DNA from: Skeletonema tropicum
Taxonomy: Eukaryota; Bacillariophyta; Thalassiosirophyceae; Thalassiosirales; Thalassiosiraceae
NCBI GenBank assembly: GCA_037178625.1
Contig: CM074130.1
Location: 4,588,001-4,652,000, forward strand
Length of the DNA stretch: 64,000 bases
Direction: 5' to 3'
Under the pieces are notes generated by a model. The model was not told the origin of the DNA, did not search any database, and saw only the letters and a list, made by a program, of their open reading frames with translations. Both the position numbers and the translations under genes were made by a program. Below, piece by piece: positions 1 to 10,051 of this stretch. Position 1 is the first letter of the stretch; each line of letters begins with the position of its first letter.

Positions 1-1398
1 TTCAAAAACAACAGCTTCAACTTCAACAACAGCAGCAGCAGCAGCAGCAAACGTGCCGCATTTTCTGAAAGCAATTCTTCAGCAGAACCTGCTACCAAAA
101 GAGTAAAGTCAATCATACCTACCCCTACGCAGGCAGCACCAAAGGTGTTGCGCAAGAAGAAGTGCCGCTCCTACAATGGTCGTAAAAAGAGGAGTCCTTC
201 AGTTGATGAGAATGAAGCGTCCCCAGCGATATTTGCCTACAAAGGCAAAGCTACTAATGCAACAACTGCTCCAACTAAAGTCACAGTCACAGCTACAGCT
301 ACAGCTTCGAGGTCGAGGGCGCATGTTCCAAACAAAAAGCGCAGATCTGATGATTCAATGAATGAAATTGAAATGGGAGCACCTCTCCAAAGGAAGAAAA
401 TCGCCCAGCAACAGAGTGCCGATGAGCCAGTCCAGAGCGATGTACCAATCTTTCGTCATGGTGGTTATACAGCGGCTGCCAAGGTGGATTCCAACGCTGA
501 TATGCAGGTTGATTCCAACCAAGAAACCACCGATTACTATTGCTCTTCTTCTAGCGACGAAGATTCGCTCGCTGGTTTGTCGTTCCTTCCTGATACACCT
601 ATGGACTATTCATCTGAATCTGACTCCGAAGAAGGTTCTCTGGAGTCCACCAGCCGCCAAGATTGGGATGCTCGTATGAGCAATGATGATGCTGCAACGA
701 TCATTCAGGCCTTCATTAGAGGCATCAGCGCTCGCACGATGAAGCCAAGGGCCAGGCCACAAGCGGAGTTTGCTACTAATCAAGGCCAAGAATGGGAAAT
801 GGAAGAGGAAGATGATAATCATGTTGATTATGCAGCAACATCTACTGAAGATGCATCTTCCAGCATTGAGACTGCTACTGAGGAGGAAGCCGACTTCTCG
901 TCGCAAACATCTGGAGAAATGGAAGAGGAAGATGATAATGATGCAGATACAGCAACATCTACTGATACTACCGTGGAGGAAGCCAACGATGGCGATGTTG
1001 GTGGGGTTGTTGATGAGGATGCAATTGAGTTGGCACCTCAGGGAAAAGCTGTTGAAGAGGGTGATGAAAGAGAGGACGAAGTTGTTGCGGACAACAGGGT
1101 CCAGCCACAATTAGAGTTTGATGTGGCTCACAATACTGCCGATGAAGATGATAAAGATGCATCTTCCAGCAGCGATACTACCGTGGAGGAAGCCAACGAT
1201 GGCGATAGTGGTGCATCTCTCGAAGCGGAAGAAGTCAATGAGCAAATATCCAATGTATTGGCTCAAACCATCTCGGCAGTTGAGAGGAGGGAGAGAAAGG
1301 AGCGCTCTTATCTTCGTGAAAAAGCAAGGCTTGAATGCACATTAGATGGACATTATTGGCGAAGGCCCACTCATCGTCGCAAAATCGTGCGAGTGTGA
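1..1398 (+). CDS. X protein copy A: IQ-motif, acidic/basic low-complexity protein, 5' end outside window
   Basis: The frame is open from base 1 and ends at TGA 1396-1398, giving 465 residues that match residues 104-568 of the complete copy at 13958-15664. Visible in order: an Asn/Ser stretch; basic clusters (RKKKCRSYNGRKKRS, NKKRRS) that look like nuclear localisation signals; a Ser/Asp/Glu region; one IQ motif (IIQAFIRGISAR), which in other proteins binds calmodulin or EF-hand light chains; two acidic repeats containing EMEEEDDN; and a charged C-terminal helix ending RRPTHRRKIVRV. The protein differs from the other copy by one residue (His for Asp near the C-terminus), so the duplication is very young or has been homogenised. 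I recognise no family and propose no enzymatic role. A nuclear, calmodulin-binding function is inference only. Confidence 0.7.
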   Translation, partial: FKNNSFNFNNSSSSSSKRAAFSESNSSAEPATKRVKSIIPTPTQAAPKVLRKKKCRSYNGRKKRSPSVDENEASPAIFAYKGKATNATTAPTKVTVTATATASRSRAHVPNKKRRSDDSMNEIEMGAPLQRKKIAQQQSADEPVQSDVPIFRHGGYTAAAKVDSNADMQVDSNQETTDYYCSSSSDEDSLAGLSFLPDTPMDYSSESDSEEGSLESTSRQDWDARMSNDDAATIIQAFIRGISARTMKPRARPQAEFATNQGQEWEMEEEDDNHVDYAATSTEDASSSIETATEEEADFSSQTSGEMEEEDDNDADTATSTDTTVEEANDGDVGGVVDEDAIELAPQGKAVEEGDEREDEVVADNRVQPQLEFDVAHNTADEDDKDASSSSDTTVEEANDGDSGASLEAEEVNEQISNVLAQTISAVERRERKERSYLREKARLECTLDGHYWRRPTHRRKIVRV

Positions 1399-1763
1399 AG
1401 AAACAAAAGGCAGTACTTTGTCATGCAATTCTATGTTCCGTGTTCTGGTCGCTGTGTGAGTATTGTTCAGTGCAAGTGGAGGAAGGGTAAGTAAGCTCGT
1501 GAGCGAGTGAGGATATGCAACGTGATTATGAGATATTTTGTATGGCGGATCCAAGATGTATGCTGGACGCTGTTTCTTGTCGATGGTATCAATCGTATCC
1601 GGTGTGATCATGGCTATGTTTGCCGTTTTGAGGTTGGGCCTCCAAAAGTTCAAGTGGGACTCGAGGAAGAGTATAACTTCCATCTTATCTTGTTGTTATG
1701 AAGGTCAGTAACCAGGCTGACCAAGTTGGATATGGCAAGTTCTTTTATGCCTGGGTGTGAAGA

Positions 1764-1789
1764 TAGGGTTAGGATTAATCCTAACCCTA
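1764..1789. repeat. 26-bp perfect palindrome built from telomere-like repeats
   Basis: The left half reads TAGGGTTAGGATT and the right half is its exact reverse complement, followed by one more CCCTAACCCC-like unit. TTAGGG is the usual telomere repeat reported for diatoms, so this reads as two very short telomere-like tracts in head-to-head (tail-in) orientation. The second copy is at 16030-16055. Confidence 0.8.
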
Positions 1790-2670
1790 ACCCCAAAGTT
1801 AATCCCTCCTTCGCTCTGTGCGGAGGAGGTGCGAGTCCTGGTTTCTCGTGCTGATTGTTGACGAATCCATTTTGGATTAAAAGATCAGAATGCCTTGTGC
1901 ATTAGAACGTATCCCTCTTCACACCCGCTGATTTATCAGCTATCCTCTCTGTGGTTTCGATTTTGCTGGTTCTGCGGGCAGTTTTTACTTTGGCGAATGA
2001 ACTTACTGGAGAATCCACACCTCTCGTTGGCAAGTATGACTTTGTTCTCCGATGGATGTTGCTTTGGTATTCAAGTCAAGAATAGTTTGGGGCATCTTTG
2101 GGTTGTTTCCGCTGGGTTTGTGGGCGTTGGATGCAATCCTTCTCGCTGGGCTTACTCACTGTCGGTTTATTGGACATGCTGATCACACACAATCACACAC
2201 ACGCGACAAATGCTCAGGAATCTCCGTCTTCACACATGACATCACTACCGACCACCGATATGCCGCATCGCAAAACTCCTTCACCTTCTTGAACAAAAAA
2301 AGACCAACGACTTCTACCTCTTCACCACTTTGGACTTACTTACAACGACTTCAAATGAAACATTGACTTGGAAAGAAAGCAAAAACTGAAAAGAAAACAA
2401 TAACAAAGCAAATCAATAAGTAGAATAAAAATAGTCAAAAAAGGAAAACCACAAATCCGACTAATTCAATCTACTTATCTCGTCTTTGAAGGCAACACTC
2501 GCCTCTAGTGCCCAAGCTTCTAACGAATCAACTATTTCAACGGCTTTGAGAATTCGTACTATTTGAGAAAACATTAAGCATTCTCAATAGGTATCGGGTG
2601 ATAGCTGACATACGCACATCAAATCCCAACCAACTATCTACTCAACAGGGCACTCCCAAGACTTCATAAT

Positions 2671-3053
2671 TCTCAGATCAGCTAATCAGCTATGAGGCTG
2701 TATCATCGCTTCAACATACTCAAACCGTCTGCGCAGTGCTAATGCGCTTCTATACTATCATCGCAAAGTTTAATGAGCCACTAGAAGCTCCTCATACGCA
2801 TATCGACGACGATAGATAGGATGTGGTGGACTGTCGTGCTGCGTGTCAGCCCCAATTGGACCTCTCAGATCAGCTAATCAGCCACGAGGCTGTAGCATCG
2901 CTTCAACATACTCAAACCGTCTGCGCAGTGCTAATGTGCTTCTATACTATCATCGCAAAGTGTAATGGGCAACTAGAAGCTCCTCATATGCCATCGACGA
3001 CGATAGATAGGATGTGGTGGACTGTCGTGCTGCGGGCCAGCCCCAATTGGACC
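2671..3053. repeat. Two tandem copies of a 192-bp repeat plus start of a third
   Basis: Units begin with CTCAGATCAGCTAATCAGC at about 2671 and 2863, and a third start (CAGATCAGCTGATCAGC) follows at about 3057. They share the GCTTCAACATACTCAAACCG and GGATGTGGTGGACTGTCGTG blocks with few differences. The same array is at 16937-17335 in the second unit. Confidence 0.85.
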
Positions 3054-3083
3054 TCGCAGATCAGCTGATCAGCTATGAAAAGG

Positions 3084-4881
3084 GTGGAAACCAACAACAG
3101 ATAACCAAATCTATTCAATTGCCTTCTCTCATTGCATGCTATGTTAGCGTTCGCCTCTGACGTCTGATGTCATCACCTCACTCGATCTTGCGGCAGCTGC
3201 TCGCTGTGTAGGATAAGTCGAGTTGGGCTATATCAATCTTGCTGAGACGTATGTTGACATCTGTGATCATAATAGCAACCTTCAGCCTCCATGCTCTACT
3301 TCACCTCGTCTTCACTGTGTCATCGGGTGGTACTGATACTGACCACTAATTCTATGTCTCTCTCTCTGAATTGCTATCGCTACTGCTACTCTTCGCGTAA
3401 TAGGAGCAGTGGACTTCGTGATGTGGTTGTTTGCGACAAGTTGTTCCGAAATGTATCATCTATCATCATTGATAGGCCTATCTCGCAGATCTACCAATCT
3501 GTTCCGCCCCTATCACTCCATTTCACGCAAAGAAAATGACGGAGTATGCTTATTATCATTCATCGATACTCCAAGTCAACCTTTTCCCTTTTCTTTTCTG
3601 TAAGAGTGACTTCTTGCACTTTTCATGGCGTCTCTCTTGTAGTTTCATTTGTCAAATACACCTCTTTTCCACCACCATAAAGCATCGTCTCTTTTTCTCC
3701 CAGACCTTCTACTCTGCATGCTTAACATCGTTCATCGATACTCCAAATCAACCTTCGTCACCTTCTTTCTCGCCAGAATGGCTGTCATGTATTTTTCACT
3801 GCCCTCTACCTGCATTTTTCAGACGACAAAACAATGAGAATGCCTTGCCTTGCATTTCCTCCTTTGTACTAGCTCATTGTACAATGCACATCAAAGCTGT
3901 AGAACTGCCTGTGCTATCGTCTCTCCTATTAATTGGACTTCGAAAACTACATATATCTTCAAAAAGTGGACTGCAACTGGTTGCAGTTCTCTCTACAGAC
4001 AGCACAGGCGCGACGAGCACACCACTCCCAATTCAGAATATTAAGCCAGCCTTCATTAACAAAGATTCGTCAATGTTCTCTAACCTCTGCACCAAGGCAT
4101 TGTGGGTCCTCTTCTAATTCTGAGATGGATACATCCCCAATCCCAAAAAAATAATTACCACCACACCCACATGCTCGGCCAATTTGAACCAGTGTGTTGA
4201 CTTGTATGAGTGTATGAATATTCAGCAATAATTTACACCCCCTGAATCAGCAATCACTTCATAGTAACGTGTCGATGATTATCGAGTCGAGCAGACGAAT
4301 GACCATCGAAAATAGAAGCGATAGCACGATATTCGGCCTTCGGCCGTGCCGCGCCGTTCGCTGCCAATTGCGGGCGAATGGAACGAAACGAAACACCGGC
4401 TGCACCCCGAATGTATCACGAGGTGTTAGAGAAGGGGAAAAGTTGTTGATGGCTCGTCATTATTATTGTTAATGGTGTCTACTACGATACGGCCGAAACC
4501 GTCATGGTTTGGTGATTACGTATTTTGATATTGTCGTACTGGTTTGGCTTTTGGCTGAGAGTGTAGAGTGTGGGTCTTTACCTAGGTTATTTCCGTGCTA
4601 CGGTAAAGTAAGTATCACTGGTATTTTGAACAAGAAAAGCATCTGTGAATGGCTGGAAGAAGTGTGGGTTGTGCTTTATGATGTGGCCGGCCCTAACCAA
4701 TCCCGCCACTAGATATCTGGTACCAGCGTAATGTACCTGGAAGAGAGTGGCGAGTTAGTCCAAACTGACTTTATGTGTGACGTCATGCCCGGTACTCGAT
4801 CGCTAAAATCGCTTCAAAAAGCCACCGGCAACCGGCAACCGGCATGCAATCATCAATCATGCACCCACACCCACACCCACG
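3084..4881. repeat. Segment S, copy 1 (about 1.8 kb), upstream of M copy A
   Basis: The segment begins with GTGGAAACCAACAACAG and ends in a CACCCA microsatellite. It recurs at 12010-13811 and 17350-19141, with a stub at 23597-23680. It is pyrimidine-rich, with many short open frames that change length between copies through indels, so I do not call a gene. In this position it lies upstream of the M cassette. In the 12010 copy the same segment lies directly upstream of the X start codon, so it could serve as shared promoter DNA; that is inference. Confidence 0.85.
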
Positions 4882-4937
4882 TAAATAAATATCAGAGAAG
4901 ATGCCGTAGAGACTTGGTTAACAGGGCCTTGGAACTT

Positions 4938-7122
4938 TACCGTCGGGCATCCTCGCGTGTTTATGATCTGTCGGGCGTCATTGTGGGTTCCCCCCTTTTT
5001 CGACTGTTTTTGTGGGTTTTCGTGGGCAATCGCTAGATGATCGCTAGAACGAAAAGGGTGCAGCCTGCCCCTACATGATGGACCGAGTCCGAACTTGCGC
5101 CGAGTAATGAGCAACCTCGTCCTTCCTATGATGTAATAGTGCCATGTGTGTGCGCAAGTTGGGAAGCCTTTGTAAGCAAGCTATTGATTAATCAATTTCA
5201 AGTCATCTAGATTTACATGTGTGAAGTCAGACATGAGATGTGTTGTTCTTAAAATAATGGTGTATTCATGTATTTACACCCTTTTCACTTTCCCATTTCG
5301 TTTTGCTTTTCCCTTCGGCTTTTCCCAAGCTTTGTTTGCAGGACGAAATACTTACCATCATTGTTATCAAGCCGTGTTGCCCCTGTCCTTGGGCGAAGAT
5401 TGCTGCCATGTGTCTGTGTCGTCGTTCAATGATATATGTACAACAGTAGCATAGATTTCGTCCAAGCAATGTTTACCATCGAGTTTATTGCATCCTTCCT
5501 CCTTGATAGCTTTCAACAGTTGGTTGAAATAAATAACAGTCTTTTGTTCACCCCTTGCTGCCCAAACGTATATTGTCCCGCAGATTCAAGACACTTGTTT
5601 AGTGCATGCATCAAGTAGTTGATCTCATCCTCTATTAGCCTTTACCAAAGCTGCTCGTACATTGTGACCAGAAACACCGCCGCCGGCATCTCCATCTCCA
5701 GTAATCGCGGTCACTCTGAAACCGTATAGTCCAGAGAACTCCTCAAGCGACTTCTTGACTGCGTCCAGTGCATAACCATTAGCGCCATAAGCACTTGTGT
5801 CCACACCAAGACAATGTAATTTAGTTGTCTTCTTTAGTCTTTTTCTCACCTCCAAACCAGCTCAAACTAAAATATTGACGAGTGTTCAAGCCCTGCTCGT
5901 TTGCCATAACCAGTGATTAGGTTAAAATGCTTTGCCCCCTCATCCATGATTTCTTACAAGACAATAATCATGCAATCAGCCGCAAGACTAGCCTCTTTTC
6001 GATTATGAGTCCTCCTAGATGGGCATCCCTTGACAATATTAGATACATCAATATCTTTAATGTCAAGCTCATGCAACAGCGCTTTCGTCCAGCCAACAAT
6101 AATCATCTCAGTTGCTCGTCCGATGCACCGTATCGTGAGTTGATCACAGCCGCAATGTGGAGTGCACCCTTACCGAACGTTGATTCTTCTGCACCAAACA
6201 GTGCTTGAAGGTTGTGATTATTGTCATGTGAACAACTTTCCTTTCTCAATTGATGTTTTTTTGCTACGGAAGTTGCTCCCTAGGGTAGAAAGAACTGGGT
6301 CACACCATAATTATGTCTCTCGGAAACCTTGCCTCGGCGTGTCTCGCTGCAATCGTACCCATCGCCGCAGTCCATAAGAAGTAACCCATCCTGAATGTCA
6401 TTATCCAACACACATGCCACCTACCCGCTCTTCCATCCAACATGTAATAAAGACGTCCTATTTCGGTCAAAGGGTTGCCTACCCGCTCATCATTCGATTC
6501 GAACTGTCCGGCAGAAGTAATACATGGTGGTTTTGGAGGCCTGCGCCCTTCATAACGAAGTAGGTGTGTGTGTGCTGTCCACATCCCCTCATAGGGGTGG
6601 TAGGGTGGTGGTGTCGTTTGATTTTTTGGAGGCATTACATAATTCTCCTGTTGTCACATGAATCCCCTCATCATCCAGACTTGCTGCTATATTGCACATC
6701 ACGGCGAGCTTGTCGATGGTAAATAACTGGTTTAGGGCGTCATTATGATCCAGCATATGGACGATTGCTGCTCGGAGTGGTGCGTGGACTTCAGATAAAC
6801 GCCATGGCACGATGTTGTGAGAGATGTATCAATTTAGATGGCGATTTAACCACACAAAAACAAGGAAACCAGTCCGCAGCCAATAATACAAAATCTAAGG
6901 CTTCCCAACTTGCGCACGAGGCAGTTTCTGAACTAGTAGGGATAGTAGGGCATGGCGGAACACCATTTTTCGGAATTGCACCATGGTGTGGTGGTGGGGC
7001 ACCTCAACGCACATGTGTGTCAAATAGTTAGCGATTACCTAGCTATGAAAAAGGGGGCGACAGGGGGCAAACAAAGGACGCAGGCCCGCTAGATCATAAA
7101 CACGCGAGGATGCCCGACGGTA
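4938..7122. mobile_element. 2,185-bp terminal-inverted-repeat DNA transposon, degenerate
   Basis: The first 32 bases (starting TACCGTCGGGCATCCTCG) are the exact reverse complement of the last 32. The element is flanked by AACTT on both sides (4933-4937 and 7123-7127). The corresponding place in the second unit (19194-19198) has a single AACTT and no element. Because the ends are symmetric, a 3-bp ACT duplication with termini TTACC...GGTAA fits equally well; that would suggest a PIF/Harbinger-like element. The superfamily is therefore undecided. A broken transposase-like frame lies on the minus strand inside. Confidence 0.9.
5625..6810 (-). pseudogene. Broken transposase-like gene inside the TIR element
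   Basis: Three minus-strand fragments lie in order: 6810-6589 (MPWRLSEVHAPLRAAIV...), 6635-6300, and 5855-5625. The last contains LGVDTSAYGANGY and ITGDGDAGGG, which look like the acidic-residue blocks of a DDE-type nuclease fold. Between about 5870 and 6210 the minus strand still reads as protein-like sequence (for example FGAEESTFGKGALHIAAVI) but is cut by several stops. The frames do not join without frameshifts, so the element cannot encode a full enzyme. The transposase assignment rests on position inside a TIR element and on weak motif resemblance, not on a family match. Confidence 0.5.
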
Positions 7123-7127
7123 AACTT

Positions 7128-8338
7128 GTTCGGCGCCAATCAACTCTGTGCCCACCTCGAATCTATTGATTCGTGTGCTGTACAACAAGACCGGTCGAGG
7201 AAGAGTTTCTTTTTCTTTCCTCGCCTGGCAGCATGACGTTCACTACTTATTACCAGACTGGCAGACGGAAGGAGTGTCAGGTGCACCACTCTGGATGGGA
7301 GGCTGGACAAAAGATAGATTGTATCAAGAGTAAATGATAATCATATCGATATGAGTACATGTCTCTGATATAAACGAGCTAAGCTTATATTCGATTCAAA
7401 CGAAATGACTTGATCAGGCGTAGGATATCGCGAAACGATGAAACGAAGCAGTTGACATTCTTGTAGATAGAGGAACATTGAAGAAATCATGGTGCATAAG
7501 AAGTATTCAGATGGTATCCTACTCAACTGGAAGGAAGTGATAACTTGAACTGGGTTGAATAAAACTGCGTAGCTACTAATTTCGTACTGGTGGATGGATG
7601 GATGGATGGACATTTGTGCAATTGGAACTGATTTTCGCAATGAAGACACCGCATGTGAGAGGGTGATGGAGCAGAAAAGAAGAGAAAAATGCTTCCCGGG
7701 ATCACTCTAACATGCATCGTCATTGTTACAATTTCACCTGCTCTCGGTTCCTCCCGGTCGGGCAGTGTGTGTAGGTTTTGGTATCATCGGAAAGTCCTCA
7801 TTTGAAACTTGCCTGAATGAGCTACTATCCATGTTTCATATCGCAAGTCTCTGTTCTAGTAAGTCGGTATCTTACTAACCCCCTACCTTGCTAGCCTTGC
7901 CCGCGACTTCATGCCTCGCTTTGTTGCAGCATGCAGAGGCACAGGTAAATGATGACTGCACAAGAAGCGTTTCCCCCCTCAAAACGCATCACAATGTTCA
8001 CTACAAGCAGCGGACGGCAGGCTATCTTTCTAGAGGAAAATGAGCTCGTGCAGCCAAAGATTCCTGTGTCATTGAAATATTATATTCTTGCGTACGATAC
8101 AATGCATTACTTTTCGCTACAAGATTCTTTTTTATTGATACGATATTACCATCACGACATCCAAGTGCATTATCAGACCCATCGCCTTCATCGATGACGG
8201 AAGAAAGATATTATATCAGCAAGTGACTGCAGTAATGTGTAATGTGATACGATACTGATGATGTGACGACATAATAAAATATAGTGTATTTCTACGAAAT
8301 AAGACGTGTATCTTGCGAAACACATGAGACAATATCGA
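7128..8338. other. 5' region of M copy A, no gene seen
   Basis: This stretch is present almost unchanged at 19199-20403. It includes a GGAT microsatellite (about 7591-7610) and an AT-rich stretch with TATA-like runs (8200-8290) just before the M start. Short open frames (7148-7333 +, 7341-7649 -) are kept between the copies only because the copies are nearly identical, so they are no evidence of coding. Confidence 0.5.
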
Positions 8339-8360
8339 TCATGTGCTTGCTAGCACATGA
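8339..8360. promoter_or_regulatory. Inverted repeat overlapping the M copy A start codon
   Basis: TCATGTGC (8339-8346), a 6-base spacer, then GCACATGA (8353-8360), which overlaps the ATG at 8357. Further CACATGA/TCATG motifs lie on both sides. The same hairpin is at 20404-20425 in the other copy. It could be a protein-binding palindrome or an mRNA hairpin at the start; function unknown. Confidence 0.4.
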
Positions 8361-9715
8361 CGAGTCATGAAATGACACATGACCCTTTCTTCAGTTATCA
8401 CGCGGAAAAGGCTCAAGAGAGATCACCTCATAAATCGATTATCAATCGTTTGTTTACAACTGTTATCAACATGTTCGCCATCGTCGCCTTTGCCGTCGCC
8501 TTCGCCGCCGTTGCCTTCGCAATGGTGTCACCAGATATGTGTTTGGATCTTCTGGTGTGGGTTTTCCATCCAAACAACTCGTGGTACTCGTTGGATCATG
8601 CTCTTCACATGATTAATGTTGCCATCGTCACCGCGATGTGGACTATGATCCCCACCCTGATCTTAGTCGATAGAGTGCTGTCCGTCCGCACCTATCTTGG
8701 CAAGTTATTTGTCATCGCAACGTGGGTTACATCTCTTTTTGTCTTGGAAGAGATTTGTAACATCGAACTCCTCAGTCCTGAGATGTTCGTAGCAGTGCTT
8801 GTTGTTGCCGCAATGTATCTGCTTGCCTTCCTCAGATTCCCATTGATGATCAAGATTGTCTTCTTCTTGATTCGCCGCATCATGGGACTTATTCTCCGGA
8901 CTTTCAGTTTCGTCACCCGCCTGATTGTCAACTCCATCCGTTTGATAATAGCTCCGCTAGTTCTACAGATGTTGGTAAAAGACTTCCTCCAAGTCATGCC
9001 TACCAATCTTCCTATATTTGGATTGATTGTAGTTGTTGGATCCTCCTCCGCCATACTATTGTATGAGATCCTTCAGCTTGCCCTACGCGGGTTCGATGTA
9101 CTCACTGATGCTATCGCATCAAACATCGTTCATCTTCCTCCCGCCGATACATCGGAATATTCCGACTATATCGCCCGTCTCCCGCTAGTGTTACACGTCT
9201 CTTGGGCGCAAGATGTTGTTAGTGGACACATTGTGTCAATGAAGGAAGCTGGTAGACGTACCGCTTTCAGGAAGCTTTGTTCCATGGTGGATGGAAATTA
9301 CGAGAAGCAATGGAGAGCCCGGCGCGCTCTAAAGGGCCTCGTTCCACTCATTAAACGCTTCAGGAGGAACCACCCTCTACGCCTTAGAAGCTGGAGTGAC
9401 TTCGAGTTGATGTTCAGAGAGTGTAAACTCTATGAGCAAGGTATTGACATGATCTTTCTTGAAATGAAGCTTCGGGCTGAATTTCTCCCTAACCCATCGT
9501 TGACAATCGTCCAACGCACATGGGAAGATGCAGTATTTGACAATGCTGACATCGTGATTCAGGAAGCAGCTGTTGAACCTATTGGTGCACGGGCACAGGA
9601 AGAAGCTGATGCTATGCCTCGAATCGAAGAGGAAGATCGACTTGTTGAAGCAGCGGTAGAAGTGCTGGCAGCGGAGGAGCCAGTAGCGTTCGATCAGCCG
9701 GATGCTATGGAGTAG
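8357..9715 (+). CDS. M protein copy A: polytopic membrane protein, truncated by in-frame TAG
   Basis: The 452-residue frame starts at ATG 8357 and ends at TAG 9713-9715. Reading on in the same frame, coding-like sequence continues to 10051, where the intact copy (20444-22108) also ends, so the TAG (GAG in the other copy) removes the tail. Visible: about six hydrophobic segments between residues 39 and 240 (first MFAIVAFAVAF), then a soluble Arg-rich region and one acidic repeat (EPIGARAQEEADAMPRIEEE). The first 20 residues (MTSHEMTHDPFFSYH...) are in a different frame from the other copy because of a 2-bp indel near 8410. The shared coding part could also start at Met39 (8471). Family unknown; possibly a functional shortened protein or a pseudogene. 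Confidence 0.65.
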   Translation: MTSHEMTHDPFFSYHAEKAQERSPHKSIINRLFTTVINMFAIVAFAVAFAAVAFAMVSPDMCLDLLVWVFHPNNSWYSLDHALHMINVAIVTAMWTMIPTLILVDRVLSVRTYLGKLFVIATWVTSLFVLEEICNIELLSPEMFVAVLVVAAMYLLAFLRFPLMIKIVFFLIRRIMGLILRTFSFVTRLIVNSIRLIIAPLVLQMLVKDFLQVMPTNLPIFGLIVVVGSSSAILLYEILQLALRGFDVLTDAIASNIVHLPPADTSEYSDYIARLPLVLHVSWAQDVVSGHIVSMKEAGRRTAFRKLCSMVDGNYEKQWRARRALKGLVPLIKRFRRNHPLRLRSWSDFELMFRECKLYEQGIDMIFLEMKLRAEFLPNPSLTIVQRTWEDAVFDNADIVIQEAAVEPIGARAQEEADAMPRIEEEDRLVEAAVEVLAAEEPVAFDQPDAME

Positions 9716-10051
9716 AGGGAGCAGATCGAGGAAGCAGCTGTTGAACCTGGTGCACGGGCACAGGAAGAAGCTGATGCTACGCCTTGTATCGAAGAGGAAA
9801 ATCGACTTGTTGAAGCACCGGTAGAAGTGCTGGCAGCGAAGGAGCCAGAGCCAGTAGCGTTCGATCAGCCGGATGCGGTGGAGGAAAGGGAGCAAGTGGA
9901 GGAAGATGTTTCTGCACCTAGTGTAAAGCGCCGTCGCAGGAGGAGCGAGGTTGCGAAACTCAGTTCTCAATTGGGTAACTACTTGGTAACCCCAAGTCGT
10001 CCTAGGAGGGGGACAAGAGTCCGTCGGCAACCGGAGAGATACAAGCCCTAG
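9716..10051 (+). pseudogene. Cut-off tail of M copy A
   Basis: This is in frame with 8357-9715 beyond its TAG. It encodes a second degenerate acidic repeat (ARAQEEADA..., AFDQPDAVEEREQ) and the very basic terminus (VKRRRRRSE, RRGTRVRRQPERYKP) shared with the intact copy. The final stop is TAG at 10049-10051. It would only be made by read-through of the TAG at 9713 or from an internal start such as 9827. Confidence 0.6.

Larger units (their letters stand above)
1399..3083. other. 3' flank of X copy A, no gene seen
   Basis: This stretch repeats almost unchanged at 15665-17349. It has only short open frames in all six frames and no splice-linked coding signal that I can support. It contains a telomere-like palindrome (1764-1789), an A-rich stretch near 2380-2450 and a 192-bp tandem repeat (2671-3053). 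The sequence CAGTAACCAGGCTGA near 1706 recurs downstream of the M genes (11737; twice near 23286 and 23325). Confidence 0.6.

Noticed and set aside
610..1110. 166-codon minus-strand frame across the X gene (and 14876-15376)
   Set aside because: It is a mirror of the acidic, repeat-rich X coding sequence; composition is that of an antisense shadow.
3536..4117. 193-codon plus frame in segment S copy 1
   Set aside because: In the other S copies indels shorten or shift it, so it is not kept as a protein.
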